From Mesodorylaimus sp. YZB2_4 (taxonomy: Eukaryota; Nematoda; Enoplea; Dorylaimida; Dorylaimidae), in the NCBI GenBank assembly GCA_030248295.1, contig JASANH010000264.1, positions 62,001 through 126,000 of the forward strand: DNA of 64,000 bases. Reading direction: 5' to 3'. The translations under genes were made by a program, and so were the position numbers. This document shows positions 11,753 to 23,900 of the stretch, piece by piece. Numbering within the stretch: the first letter of the stretch is position 1; each line of letters opens with the position of its first letter. Below the pieces are notes generated by a model, which was not told where the DNA came from, did not search any database, and saw only the letters and a list, made by a program, of their open reading frames with translations.

Positions 11753-11810
11753 GTATATCACAGTAGTCTCTGATCGAAGAGTATCATCCACCGATATACT
11801 GTACTGACTG

Positions 11811-11820
11811 AATATTTTAG
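11811..11820 (+). promoter_or_regulatory. Possible trans-splice acceptor before the zinc-finger gene
   Basis: AATATTTTAG ends 7 nt before the ATG at 11828 and 68 nt after the stop at 11752. No upstream exon joins it in frame, so it fits a spliced-leader acceptor. This is inference. Confidence 0.4.
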
Positions 11821-11827
11821 TTCCAGC

Positions 11828-13539
11828 ATGAACACTCGTCAAAAAACGAAGTCGAGAAACCTAAGCCCAAGTGGAGTCTTGTCTGAATCATCAGATGTTG
11901 ACTGCGCTTCATCAAAAAGAAAGCGCCAAGGACAATCATCGGGCAGACCTAAAGTGACGTCAGACGAAGTCATCGATTTGTGTCGTCGTTTGATAACGAA
12001 AGCCACCGACAATGCTGATCCCATCATTAGAAAGAAAAGTCGTACAATTTCTTGCCTAATTTGTAAAAAAGCAATATCATTTTTCGATAAGGATGGTCGA
12101 TTGGCGTCGTATAAAGCGAAGAACCATTCACTTACGCATTTGAACGAAACTGATCAGCGATATTTCCAGTGTTCAATTTGTAAAGAGAAGAAAACTCTAC
12201 CCATGAAATTACGAATGCATATTTTGGTTCATCATCGAGAGGAAGCTTCGTTGGAAAACTGGAAAGATTTTCTTATTGATAACTCAAAATCTGTTGAAAA
12301 TGAAGAAGTAATAACAAAAATGATCGTAAAATGTTTCGATGGTGCGCAATTAGCGGGCTCGGAGGAAACGGCCGAAGAGCAGGAAGATGAGGATGGGCAA
12401 GACGAAGGTCGCACGGATGTGGAGCCAACGTGTGTAACTACACCCCAATCGAAGATGTAAGTAGTAAACAATTCGAAGTGGAATTTTCATGTTTGGAAAT
12501 CCCCCGGGTGGGGATGCCCAGAAGCACTGTGCTGTGATGCTGTACTGCACTGTGGGGTGCAAGGGCTGTTGTGCAGAAAACAATCGCTGATGGGTTGGTT
12601 GATGACCAGTGCCATTTCCGTTTTAGCGACCCGATTCGCGAATATTCTCATCGCTTGATTCGGGAAAGGCAAATCAATGGATCATTGAAATGTTATTTGT
12701 GCAGAAACGGGTCAGTCAATGTTGCCGTGTACAGTACGGATACATCAGTCTTGCTAAGAATGAAAACGCACGCACTTCTGCATTTGGGAAAACATTTTTA
12801 TAAATGTCATTTCTGCGAATTCACGGCCGTCACGCACATGCTAATGGCCAGACACGTGAATTCGAATCATGGAAAAATGTCCCGTAAAAGATCGAGTGAT
12901 GGTGAAAATACAAAATTTGAAGATTTATCGACGAGAGAAGAGAATCGTGGACATGTTTTGAAAGCGTTGGAACGATGTTTCGAACCACCGAGGACTGAAG
13001 CCGATGAAGCCGCTCAGATCATACAGCAAGAGGCGGCCATTGCTAATACGTAAGACATGTTTGAAGTGGGTTGATTAGATTGGATAGAAATTAGCATATT
13101 TGCATTTTAGGTACGTCTATTTAATGCCGAATGGAGACTTGGTACTTCCCAGCGAAATTGAACAACATTCTGACGATGTGGATTTGCAAGAATCGTTTCA
13201 GAATGCTAATCGAATTCCACCAGGGTGAGTAGTGTTCGAATGGGGTGAATGGTGTAGATTTTCATCAAATCAGTAGAGAGAGCCTGTATGGCAATCTTTC
13301 ATCTCTGATAATGGTCTGGGGTGTGGGTGGAGCTCTTTTAAAGATCATCGTTAAAGCTTATCAGCCAGCTATTTATAAAGACTATCTGTTAAAGCAAAAT
13401 TCAAATTTTGCGTGAAATGGTAATTTTGGCGGGAAATTTAAATATATGTGTAAATGAATCGTGTCCTTTCAGGTGCATACTTACATTGAATCAAGCCGAA
13501 GGAGTGGAAGTGATGAACGTATTGATACCACAGTCCTAA
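11828..13539 (+). CDS. C2H2 zinc-finger protein with two repeated finger-pair modules
   Basis: Exons 11828-12456, 12627-13049, 13111-13224 and 13473-13539 sum to 1233 nt, 410 residues, with exact phase at each junction. Residues 1-45 are basic (KRKRQGQ). Module 1 has C76-x2-C79 with H100 and H104, then C115-x2-C118 with H131 and H135/136. Module 2 has C232-x2-C235 with H258 and H262, then C270-x2-C273 with H286 and H291. The first finger of each pair has an unusually long 20-22-residue spacer between the second Cys and the first His. A similar flanking word follows each pair (KMIVKCF, KALERCF). An acidic linker (EETAEEQEDEDG) lies between. It is probably a nuclear DNA- or RNA-binding regulator; its target is unknown. 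Confidence 0.8.
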
Positions 13540-13989
13540 TGTCGCGGTACGAGGAGCTGCTACTGTAGTGCTGAATGATTCATGATGTATGTACTCTGCA
13601 GTAAAGATAAGAGGGAGCTTGGGAAATTTTCTGCATGTTCATACTGGATTATATGAAATTGTGTTGTGTCAATTTGATTTGTGCTGCCTCTTAAAATGTT
13701 GAATGCAGCAGTTTTTGCTACTGTCTCACTTGTAAAGCGTGAAGGCCAGGCGCTGTTATTCGAACTGCAACTAGAGTAGCATTTGTCACGTCAAGTGGCA
13801 GTGTCTTGGAGGAACATTGGCTCTCGCAGTTTAGGCCTAGGAACGTGGCTTAGAAGATACGTCAATCGGGCCAGATGTGTAGTGGTGGAGGGAGAAGGCT
13901 GTTTGGGGTGGGGAACAGCTGCGAGGGGAAACAGCAGTAGGGAGGAGGGAGAGGAGGATGAGTCAGTAGTTTATAATCTGCAGGCAAGA

Positions 13990-16067
13990 ATGGCTGAGGT
14001 AGACGTGGCTGCAAAATTTCAAGAGGCGGAAATATCGCCAGCTATAATTGGTGCACCCAAGCAAATATTGCAAGTAAAATTTGGTGGAAAATCGCCTCTG
14101 AATTTTGGTGATGTTTTGCATGTATTGGATGTGAAACATGCACCACAAGTCACTTTCAATGTGAATTCGGGATCGATGTATACATTGGTCATGATTGGTA
14201 AGGAACCTCCAGTTTAATTTGCTATGGTATTAGAGTCAAGTGTCTGAAACTATATTTTACTCATCCAGCAAGAGGGTGATTTTGTAGTCTACCAATTTCA
14301 AGATGTGAATAGAAGCGATTTGAAATTGAAATACAGGTTAACCCCTAGTTGGTCTCACTGTTTGCAGCATCAAGTAGCAACTGTACGATGCCTGCGCTAG
14401 AAGATAGTTCTTCCTTTCGTACGATTCATGTTTCAATTGAAGTTATTATTGTTTTTGGGCACTTTTTTGGGGTTTTCGGGCCGCCGTTTGAGAACTGCTT
14501 GATCGATTTCGATAATTTTTGGTACTAGCATGTCCTACCTATCAACCTATGATACTACCAAACGGTTTTGCAAAATAATGGCTGGTTGTCGAGCTATGCA
14601 GATAAAACCGTTTCGCCCTGTGCTATAACATGCGTTGGGTCTGTGGACCCAAGAGTTCGACCAACTACGGGTTAAACTGGGGCTGGGAATCACGTTTTTC
14701 AGGGGGCGTAAAATATAGTTTCAGGTAAATGATTACTTGGTTTACCCTGGGAAATAGCAATTCTATGCACTAAACAATAAAAACCACTTAGAATCAGACT
14801 TCACAGACGAAATTAAAAACCAAAACCAGTTGGCGTGGGTAATATATGGTTTGAAATTGAGGGTTTCCCAAGTTGAAACAAATTGATTATGCTTAACCTC
14901 CCAAGTCAGTTGCGACCCTGGTTTAACACTCTAGTCGTAATCTGTGTCCCTTGGAACTGTTGACGCTCCAAGAGATGTTACTGAAAGGTCGTTTGGAAAT
15001 GGTGCAAATTTCAGACCCAGATAATTTGAGCAGAGCCAATCCGAGCGAGGCAGAGTGGTTGCATTGGTTGGCCTGTAATATTCCTGCGGACGCATTGATT
15101 AATGGCACTATTCCGAAGCCAATAATGGGTTATACTGGGCCTAGTCCTGGTCCTCGGACAGGTATGCTGCTGTGGGTGAGGGGGATCATTAATGCCAGAC
15201 ATTCTTGCAGGACCACATCGATATGTGCTCTTGCTATTCGAGCACGCTAATCGCAGAGTGAATCAGCCAGCCATGAAGACCAGGGCTAAGTTCAAGGTAG
15301 GTGCAAGGAATGAGATGGTTCAGTGAGAGAGCATGAGGTCCAGCATGTAGGGCTGTTTGTATGGCATGAATCTGCGTACCTGAAGGAGATGAACTGGAAG
15401 CCTCTCGTTAGAGAATATGCTGTGCAGAAATCTGTTTTTTTTCGTCATTGGCACTAGACTGTGCAGCATGTGAGTGAATTATGCTGCTTGCCATAGTTTC
15501 TAGACCTGTGCTTTTTCTGTTGGCCCTGACCTTTCAAGGGTATCCAACTATAGCCTGATGAAGAGTTGCATGAGTTTTTTGCAAGATTAGACGCACCAGG
15601 AGCTATCACTTGGTTTGACAATTAACACCAAGCTAATGATGGATGTTAATTGCCAAACTCTCTAATGATTGCTCGGCTAACAGAATAACTGGCGGCACCA
15701 CATGTTTAAGACATTTATTTTGTAGGTCAAGGAATTCGCAAACAAGCATAAACTGGGTAAGTACATACTGTATGTGTATCATTGGCATAATTCAGGTTTG
15801 GAACAGGGTTAATGAGCAGATGGTGGCCTTGTTACTGATTGCTTGCGTTGAGATTACGCATGCTCATTAGTTCTCTTATAAGGCATACACAGTTATGAAC
15901 GCAGTAAGGCAGAATAAGACCCCGTTTTGATATTTGCGTAATTGCCACTGTACTGTACAGTCACCAGTCCACAACCCCGCTTGGCATTTAGCAACGCATT
16001 GTTTTCTTGTTTTTCAGGTGACCCAGTGGCTGGGAATTTCTTCATAGCCCAGAATGATTCTCAATAA
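13990..16067 (+). CDS. Phosphatidylethanolamine-binding protein (PEBP) family
   Basis: Exons 13990-14197, 15015-15161, 15211-15296, 15726-15756 and 16018-16067 total 522 nt, 173 residues, frame exact. PEBP signatures are clear: the strand QVKFGGKSPLNFGDVL, the anion-pocket motif DPDNLSR with WLHWLACNIP following, and the GPHRYVLLLFEH segment, the counterpart of the GxHRYV motif. The usual DPDAPSR is DPDNLSR here. The family binds phosphate head groups and in animals includes Raf kinase inhibitory proteins. No signal peptide, so cytosolic. I start at the ATG at 13990 because an acceptor (TTATAATCTGCAG) ends just before it, which could be cis or spliced-leader. The frame remains open upstream to 13783 but without another ATG. 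Confidence 0.88.
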
Positions 16068-17903
16068 GTTTGTTTTCGAGAACAGACTTGGCACGGTTCT
16101 GAATGATTTATTTATTCTGCGCAGACCGATTTTTTAGCTTGTTTGCGTATGCTGGACTGGACTAGATTGAGTGGAGTGATCGTAGAATACGAACCCGTAT
16201 TCCCTGCTACCCTGCTAGTTGTTATGCGTCTGTTTTCTCTGCCAGTCATACAATAAGTGCATATATATGCTAAATGGGATTAGTCACAGGTCAATGGTAT
16301 TTGTGATTGTACTTTCCTATTTGCCCTAATGAGTTGCCCGACCCACGCATTTCGTCTGTGCTGTGTTCAAAGTCACACAGAGTCACCAAGTAGATGGAGC
16401 TGATGCTTCTGGTGCATGCGCAGTATGCATGCCTGCTGATCTCACCTGATGATTAGTGACCTTCATTGGGCAATATTTATAAAACAGTGCACAAACTGCT
16501 GCACTCAAATCGATGAGTGAGCTGCTCGACCTTGTGCACAGTGCAGGCAGGCCTCTTGAAGTACATCTGCGCTCACTTCTGACCATTGCCCGATCATGGC
16601 CATAACCAGGTGAGTCGGAGGCATCAACTCCATGAATCATTGCTTGTTCTCTCTCCTTGATTCTAATCTCATTGTAACTCAGACAAAACAGGAATTGGAA
16701 GCAGAGAGAATTCCCATACGAAGAATACAGAACTGCACACTGCTTGTGTTCTTCACACTGCTCCAGGTGAGTGAGCAGTGGGTGAGATGTCAGCGCAACC
16801 GCTGCATACCTACTGAACGCAATGCAGGTAGATGAATGCGCTACCTGCACCCGCTTGCGCCTTGAGTGTGGTCACTCACTTCTCACACACTCGCTCACTG
16901 CATTCTCTGACACAGTCCCAGCCATTTACACTTCGGCTAATGCATGCACTGCAACCACAAATTGACTACTACACAACCCCTTCTCCTCACCAGCACCACA
17001 AAATCAGTTCTATAAATGCCCAGGCCCTTTACCATCTCACGCCCAGTTATGCATGAAAATATGAAGAGTGCCAGCTGCGCGCTCTTCATACCGAGCTGAT
17101 AGGTTAGGTGTGTGTTGGCAAGGTGCGCCCAACACGGGAAGAACGAACTCTCGTTTGCACCTGCTTCTGCTCCCATCTCCGAGAACATATCTCGGCATTG
17201 GACGAGCAGCTCGACTAGTACAGTAGGAGTAATTGGAAAGGATCCCTTATGTACACAGTTCCATACGGCCCCTTCTTTCCTCCAGCCAACCCTGCCTACT
17301 AGGAAACCCTTGTTCCACTCCATCATACCTTATTGAGCTCGCTCCTTTCTCCCATACGCCGCATTTCTCCGCTAAAAGTCATCACCGTTCCGGATATGGG
17401 AGAAAAGTAGAGATCGCTGACTGGCTCTCAACGGCCGGTTATATAAAGCCAGGCCGGGATCATAAGCTCAATCGACGAAACCCTGCAGTCGTGTTCGTGG
17501 GTGGAGAAAGAGCGCGAGACAAGACTGGCTTGCAATTCGATAGACTGCCCTGGCCGTCAGGGTAGCACTGGTCCAGTCTGCTGTTTCCTCTCTGATCCTT
17601 CATATTTGATCTTCCTTGCTGCCTCTGTCCTGGCATAAATTCGAAGAAACATACCCTTTCGATCCTGCTCCTTACCACGATTGAAATTTTACTAGTCAAG
17701 AACTAGAAACCTGTTCTTAGTTTCTGTGCAAATGAGAAACATTAGCCGCCTTGAATCGTGCGGGTCTTATTTGCAAACGATTCCATTTCCGTATTGAAAA
17801 CGTTGCCTGGTGCCTTGACTACGAAACTGCTCATTTACGTAATCTTCCATATTGATCAGATTCGACGCAAAAATAACTAAGAAATATAAGTGACATTATT
17901 TCG
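16068..17903. other. Intergenic, no gene recognised
   Basis: About 1.8 kb between the PEBP gene and the exchanger. Several open frames occur on both strands, but none has a domain, a plausible start context or splice continuity. The proximal part presumably holds the exchanger promoter; no element is distinct. Confidence 0.45.
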
Positions 17904-20900
17904 ATGGGGAGTAGAATGCAAGCAGCCACGTACCTGCTATTGTGCTTATTCTTGGTCTGCCCTGGCCTAGGTGCCCAAGATGACACTATTCCAGCCTTGC
18001 TGAGCGCTGGTGATGGCCTGATCGAGGAGACAACACAGGATGGACAGGGCGGTCAGACAGAGTCAACCACAGTCATCGACCGTCAACCTGAAACGACGCA
18101 GGCTGAGCAAGACGAAGGTGGTCAACCTACTCCAGAAGCCTCAGATGTCCAGTCGGGCCAGCCAACACAGCAGCCAGAGCATGGCCAGGTCGATCAGCCT
18201 GATCCTGCATTGGGCGATTATTCGTTGTTGAATGGAAGTGACCACCATGGTCATCTGAATGGCACTGGCCATCACGGTGGCAAGCATCACGCTCATGAAC
18301 CACACGATATCCACGTGGCATCGTGGAACTACGGTTATGTGCAAAAACCACTGCTTATCAGTGTTTTTATAATTGTGGTCAGTTTGATCAAAGTTTGTAA
18401 GTACACGGCTGTTCGATTGATCGCAGAGGGTCATTCGATTTGCCTTCTAGTATTCCATCACGCGCATCGAATTTCGGCAGTCGTGCCAGAATCATGGTAA
18501 GCCAAAATGCGACAATGCGTCATATGTACCCAGTTTACACTGCCACCCTGAGGATGCTGGTGTTAGAGCAGAAAACGGTGTGAAGGTGCACTTCATATTT
18601 CACACAGTACACTGCTTGACGCAATACCATCATACATACAGTACCCGATCGGATCAAGGTTCAAGGCACGCCGGGGTCAGCATTTTTTACTTTCTCATCT
18701 CATCTTTTTCCAGCCTGCTCATCATTTTGGGTGTGTTCATTGGTTTCCTCTTTCTAATCGAACACGCTCAGGAGGAACTTAAGTTCGTGCATTTCAATTC
18801 ACAAACGTTCTTCCTCTATTTATTACCCCCGTAAGTAAATCGCGGCTATTTTATTTTTAAGCTGGTCAGAAAGTTTTTAGCGCGAGTTTTGAATAAAATT
18901 TTAGAATCATCTTAGAAGCTGCATATTCGCTCAGAGATCGAGCCTTCGCAGAAAACTTGGGCACAATTATGCTGTATGCTGTTGTGGTAAGTGATTTCAT
19001 ATTCTTGATTTGAAAACCCATTGAGTCAAGTTCGATCCAAGAATTTTGCGATTTCAGGGAACAATATTGAATATTCTGATCGTGGGTCCTCTTCTATACG
19101 GCGTGTATTCGGCTGGATTCATGGGACCATCGTTGCGTATGCGATTTCTGGAGTGCCTTATCTTCAGTGCCGTCGTGGCTGCTGTCGATCCTGTTGCTGT
19201 AAGGGTGACCCAACTTTTGCCATTATACCTACAGTACCACAGGTATATAATCGGCAGACGTCGATTGACAGCCGATCGTTCACTTTTTAGGTTTTGGCAA
19301 TATTTCAAGAGCTGGGAGTCAATAAAATGGTAATTTTTTTTAGCCTTTTACTTCCCTACATAAATGATTGGCTCTGGTCACATTCCTGCCGAAAAGGGTT
19401 CGACTCCCCCTCAGGGGTTTTTTGAAAATTTGTGGTGGATGATCTGGGTTTTTTTCCATTAAAAAATTCACCCGATTTACACTGGTTGTTCTGGCCACTT
19501 CAAATGCCATGCATGCACAATGCTCACTCTCCCTGAGGCTTCAACCCGCATTATTTTCTAGCTGTACTTCATGGTGTTTGGCGAATCGTTATTCAACGGT
19601 AAGCAGATATTGCACACTCCATGCCTAGCACACTATCTCCGCTGAGCATCTTGCAGACGCTGTGACTGTGGTGGTCTACAACATGGTCGTTTCATTTATG
19701 CAAATCGAACGAATTAGTGCCCGTGATTTGGGCTTGGGTTTAGCCGCTTTTCTGTGTGTTAGTTTGGGAGGAATGATGATTGGATTCTTCTGCGGCTTCC
19801 TGACCGCCTTTATGACCAAGTACACGACGAAAGTGAGAGGTAAGGTGCATTCGCAGGGGCAAGTAAGCCAGGTGGTGGGCGGGCATGCACAACAGTAATG
19901 CACGACAGAATCCAGATCCATCCAGTGAAATGATACGGTGCTTGGAAGGCCTGATATTTGCACAGATGTTAGAGGAGAGGACAGTGCGAGAATTGATGAT
20001 TGCAGAGGGAATCATATATTCTCTACTTCGAGTAGGAAATGCAATCCACGATTGCTTGATATGTGTATTCTACAGTATGATAGTATGCTATTACGAGTAT
20101 GCTCAAAATCATGTTTTACCAGATCCACCCAAGGCAGGCATATGCTTGATGATTTCCAAGTTATCATGCTTATCAGAGGGCTGTTTTATTTCCAAACTTG
20201 TCTTTCAGACTCGCCCTTAGTGGGGGTGCTTTTGTGATCATTCTGCACTCATCATTATTTGCACACTCCGTCCTTTCAATTTATCACCACATGATTGCAA
20301 TGAGGATATCCTCCATCTGTCTGTGAGCTTCTATCGGGTATCACAATGGAAAACCCTCATCTGATTCTGCCTTATCATTAGCTATTTACGGGGAGCCCCA
20401 CAAATTGTTAGCAAGTTACCAGAACCAACGTTTGATCGAAGCCCCTTTTCCTTCCGCATGCTAAACAGCTGTCGCATTTACAATCAGACCAATGTCACCT
20501 TTTCAGTGGTCGAGCCCATAATTCTGTTTGGCATGGCCTATCTGTCTTATCTGGCAGCCGAATTGTTCCACTTTTCTGGTATTATTAGGTAGGCATAAAG
20601 CATGGTGAGTGGCTGCATCCTGACCAGAATAAACCTTTTAAGTATCATCTGCTGTGGAATTATCCAGTCTCACTATGCAGTGGAGAACATTTCGTCCAAG
20701 TCGTATATTTCTGTGCACTATTTCAGCAAAGTGGCGAGGTAAGGCGCCTTTTCACATCTTTAACATATCAGTGTACACTTTAGTCATAGCTTATCAATTA
20801 CTACTGCCGCCAGCCTATCACTACCATCTCTTATCACAGTGCCCTGACTTATCACCTGCTTCCCATCACCCCATTACAGTCATTTGTATTATTAATGGGT

Positions 20901-23900
20901 TGCCCTGACTTTTTAAAGTCTACAGTTCGAGTAGCGGAAAACTAACTTTGCATAGAAGCAAGTTACTACAAATTTTTCCAGTTCGCATCAGGAAAATAAT
21001 GCCACTGTATTTCTCACGTTGTTATCACTAGGCTAACCCTGAAATCATCGATATTGTTGCCTTTTCACGCTGAAATGATTCTAGCGATTCATGATAGTCA
21101 TTCCTCAGCGTACACCATCGTAACTACCTTTCAGCTCTTATCAGTAACATTCTTCTTGAACATTTCACCAGCTCAAATGGCTTACTAGTAGGTGCTACAC
21201 GTGTATTTTTTAAACGTGCTGATAACAGTCATCTTATCTAAAACCCCTCGGAGTCTGCTTCAACTAGACCCCGGATCGGGTCGGGTCGGGTCAGAATCGG
21301 GTCAGGTCACTATTTTGAAAGATTGGGTCAAACGGGTCAAAAATACAGCAATTTTGCTAGTTTCTACTATTAGCAGTTACAGAAACCTTTTCATATCTGT
21401 TTAACTCCAGGATTTGCGAAGTTCGTCTCATCCATTCATGTATAAACCCTTGCATTACCACATTTTAATTCTGCGTAACTTCAAAGAGAGTCAGACAAAT
21501 TGCCAGATGTGACAATGACCGAATTTTCTGAGTAATATCTGCATAAGGAAAGGTCCATATATCAGAGTTCATATCTCAGATCTCAGATCCCCATATCTTC
21601 ATATCTCAGAGTTCATATCTCAGATCTCAGATCTTGATATCTTCATATATCAGAGTTCATATCCTCAGTCTTAGCAACTCTGATAAATGGGTGGGACTAG
21701 CCATAGTCTAGGGAGGGCTTGATAATCTTTGATAACAGGTCGTTGGATTATCTGCAATCACATTTGATTCCTGAATGTGACAAGTAAAGTCTTGGGACCT
21801 GGCTGGAAAAGCCTGCTATTCAGTCTGAGCCCAAACTACAAAAAATTTGCACCAATAATAGTTTCCTTGACCACCATTGACGTTACCATTGCGAACCAGT
21901 TCGACGTATTCAAAAGTCATAAGCACACCACATTCCTCCATCAGTAGCAAAGTTCTGACTGGGGCTATATGACTCCAGCACAATACGACTTTGTAAGCAG
22001 TACCTTTTGTGAAGACTGGATGCATACTCTTGTGTGGGTTAATATCTATTTAGGTATTTCTATGTTTAGCCAGTATAGCCTGTCCCTGATTCCAAAAATT
22101 ATGCAAGTAGTCAATATTATTTGGATTGATTAAATCTTGCTAAAGACTAGCAGACAGACTTTAGTCGCTCTTAGATCTACCAAGGTATTTTTCAAATAAT
22201 TAGACTACTATAGTCGGAAATATGAAGGAATGCTGTTTTGGAAGGTGTACTAGGGATAACAAAACATGAAAATTCGGGTGCATATATGAAATGCTTGCAT
22301 CATTTTTCACACAGTCACCTTCACAGCAAAGTCATCACACGTTCTGAGGATTTGTGCAAGGTTTTTATCTCAAGGAACTTCAGCTGCTATAGCGATTTCT
22401 GGTCAACCCGACCCGAAAGTCCCGAGCTGATCCGGTGTCTAGCTGCAACAGCTGGACTGTCATACTAGTATGCAAAAAACTAGTCAAAAACTTCAGCCTT
22501 GAGCGGGATTTGAGCCCAGCGTGTGATAGCTGTCTTTACTTTTACCAGTGGTGTTACGGAATCCCTGATTTTCATTATCCTGGGTGTCATGTTGGTCAAC
22601 GACTACAGATCCTGGCTCGATGCCAACGCTGCATTTATCGTATGCGGCCTCCTTCTGTGCCTTGCTGCAAGATTTTGTGGTAAAACAAGACGTCTTCATA
22701 TTTTGTTTTCTTCTTCATTTTATCCAGCACATTTATATATTTTAGTGGTTTTCGCTCTTGCCTACTGGGTCAATAGGTTTCTTGTTGGTATTCGCAAGAT
22801 CAATCAGCAAGAACAGTTTATTATGGTGAGATGTGGGAGTGCGCGAGGTTAAGTGCCCATAAAGCATTGTGTTTAGGCCTATGGTGGTTTGCGAGGAGCC
22901 ATTACATTTTCGTTAGTGTTCATGTTGGACCCCGAATTGCTGACTGGAAAAGAAGAAAAGAAGAATTTATTGCTGACAGCCACTTATATCATCATCTTCT
23001 TCACGACTTTCCTGCAGGTGGGTGCAGTCAGTAACTTGAAGGGCTGGAGAAAAATTTCAAGGGAGTAACTCAAAGAGCCGACTTGCAGCATGATGTTGTG
23101 AAATTGGCGCAAAGAAGCCACGACTTCTGGGAAATATAAAGCATAGACCTCAAAAACGCAGGTCAAAAGCATCGAATGGGTGTAATTGAGCAAATTTTTG
23201 ACACACAGCGAGTACGGTAATGTTCATGTTCCTGTTTCACGACATCAGCAGTCGAGGGTGAGGGTTAAGGGACCGCGGACCGCGAGTCAAACTTTCGCCC
23301 GTTACTGCCCGCCTGGCGCGAGAGGCAGACGTCTAAACCCGTCAAACACGAGCCCTGGCTGTGCTAGCACCAACCAAGGTAACCTTTCGTTTCAGGGCAT
23401 CACCATAAAACCCCTGGTCAAGATTATGCGTATTCGTCTGCAAGCTCACGACAGCAGCGTGTTCAGAGAAATTCACAGAGCGGTAAGAAAAGGACTGCAT
23501 GAATACAGCTAAGCTGATGATCCTCGCGACCACACGCCTGATCCTGCGACTCCCCCCCCCCCCTGATCTGGCTGTGCCCCGTTTCGGCCAGTGTCCCTTT
23601 CTAGCCAGTGACCCGTTCCGGCCAAAAAATTCCCAGTACAGCCAGTGTCCCGATTCGGCCAGGATCCTTTTTTGGCCAGGGTTCCCTTTCGGCCAGTCTC
23701 AGTTCAGCCAGAATGCCGGTTCAGCCAGCCCAGTTTCGGCCGGCTAGGTGGCCGAAACTGGGCTGGCTTTGCAATAGGCGTGTTTGGCCGGCGGGGAAGG
23801 TTGTGTATTTGGTTGCCTTGACTGGCCGCCTTATACACCGAGCAGTGTATTGGCTTGCCTTCGTTGGCCAGTCGATACGCTCCTCCAGGCGAGGCTGAAA

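Noticed and set aside
16937..17326. A 129-codon minus-strand frame upstream of the exchanger
   Set aside because: No domain and no splice partners; it overlaps another frame of similar length on the other strand.
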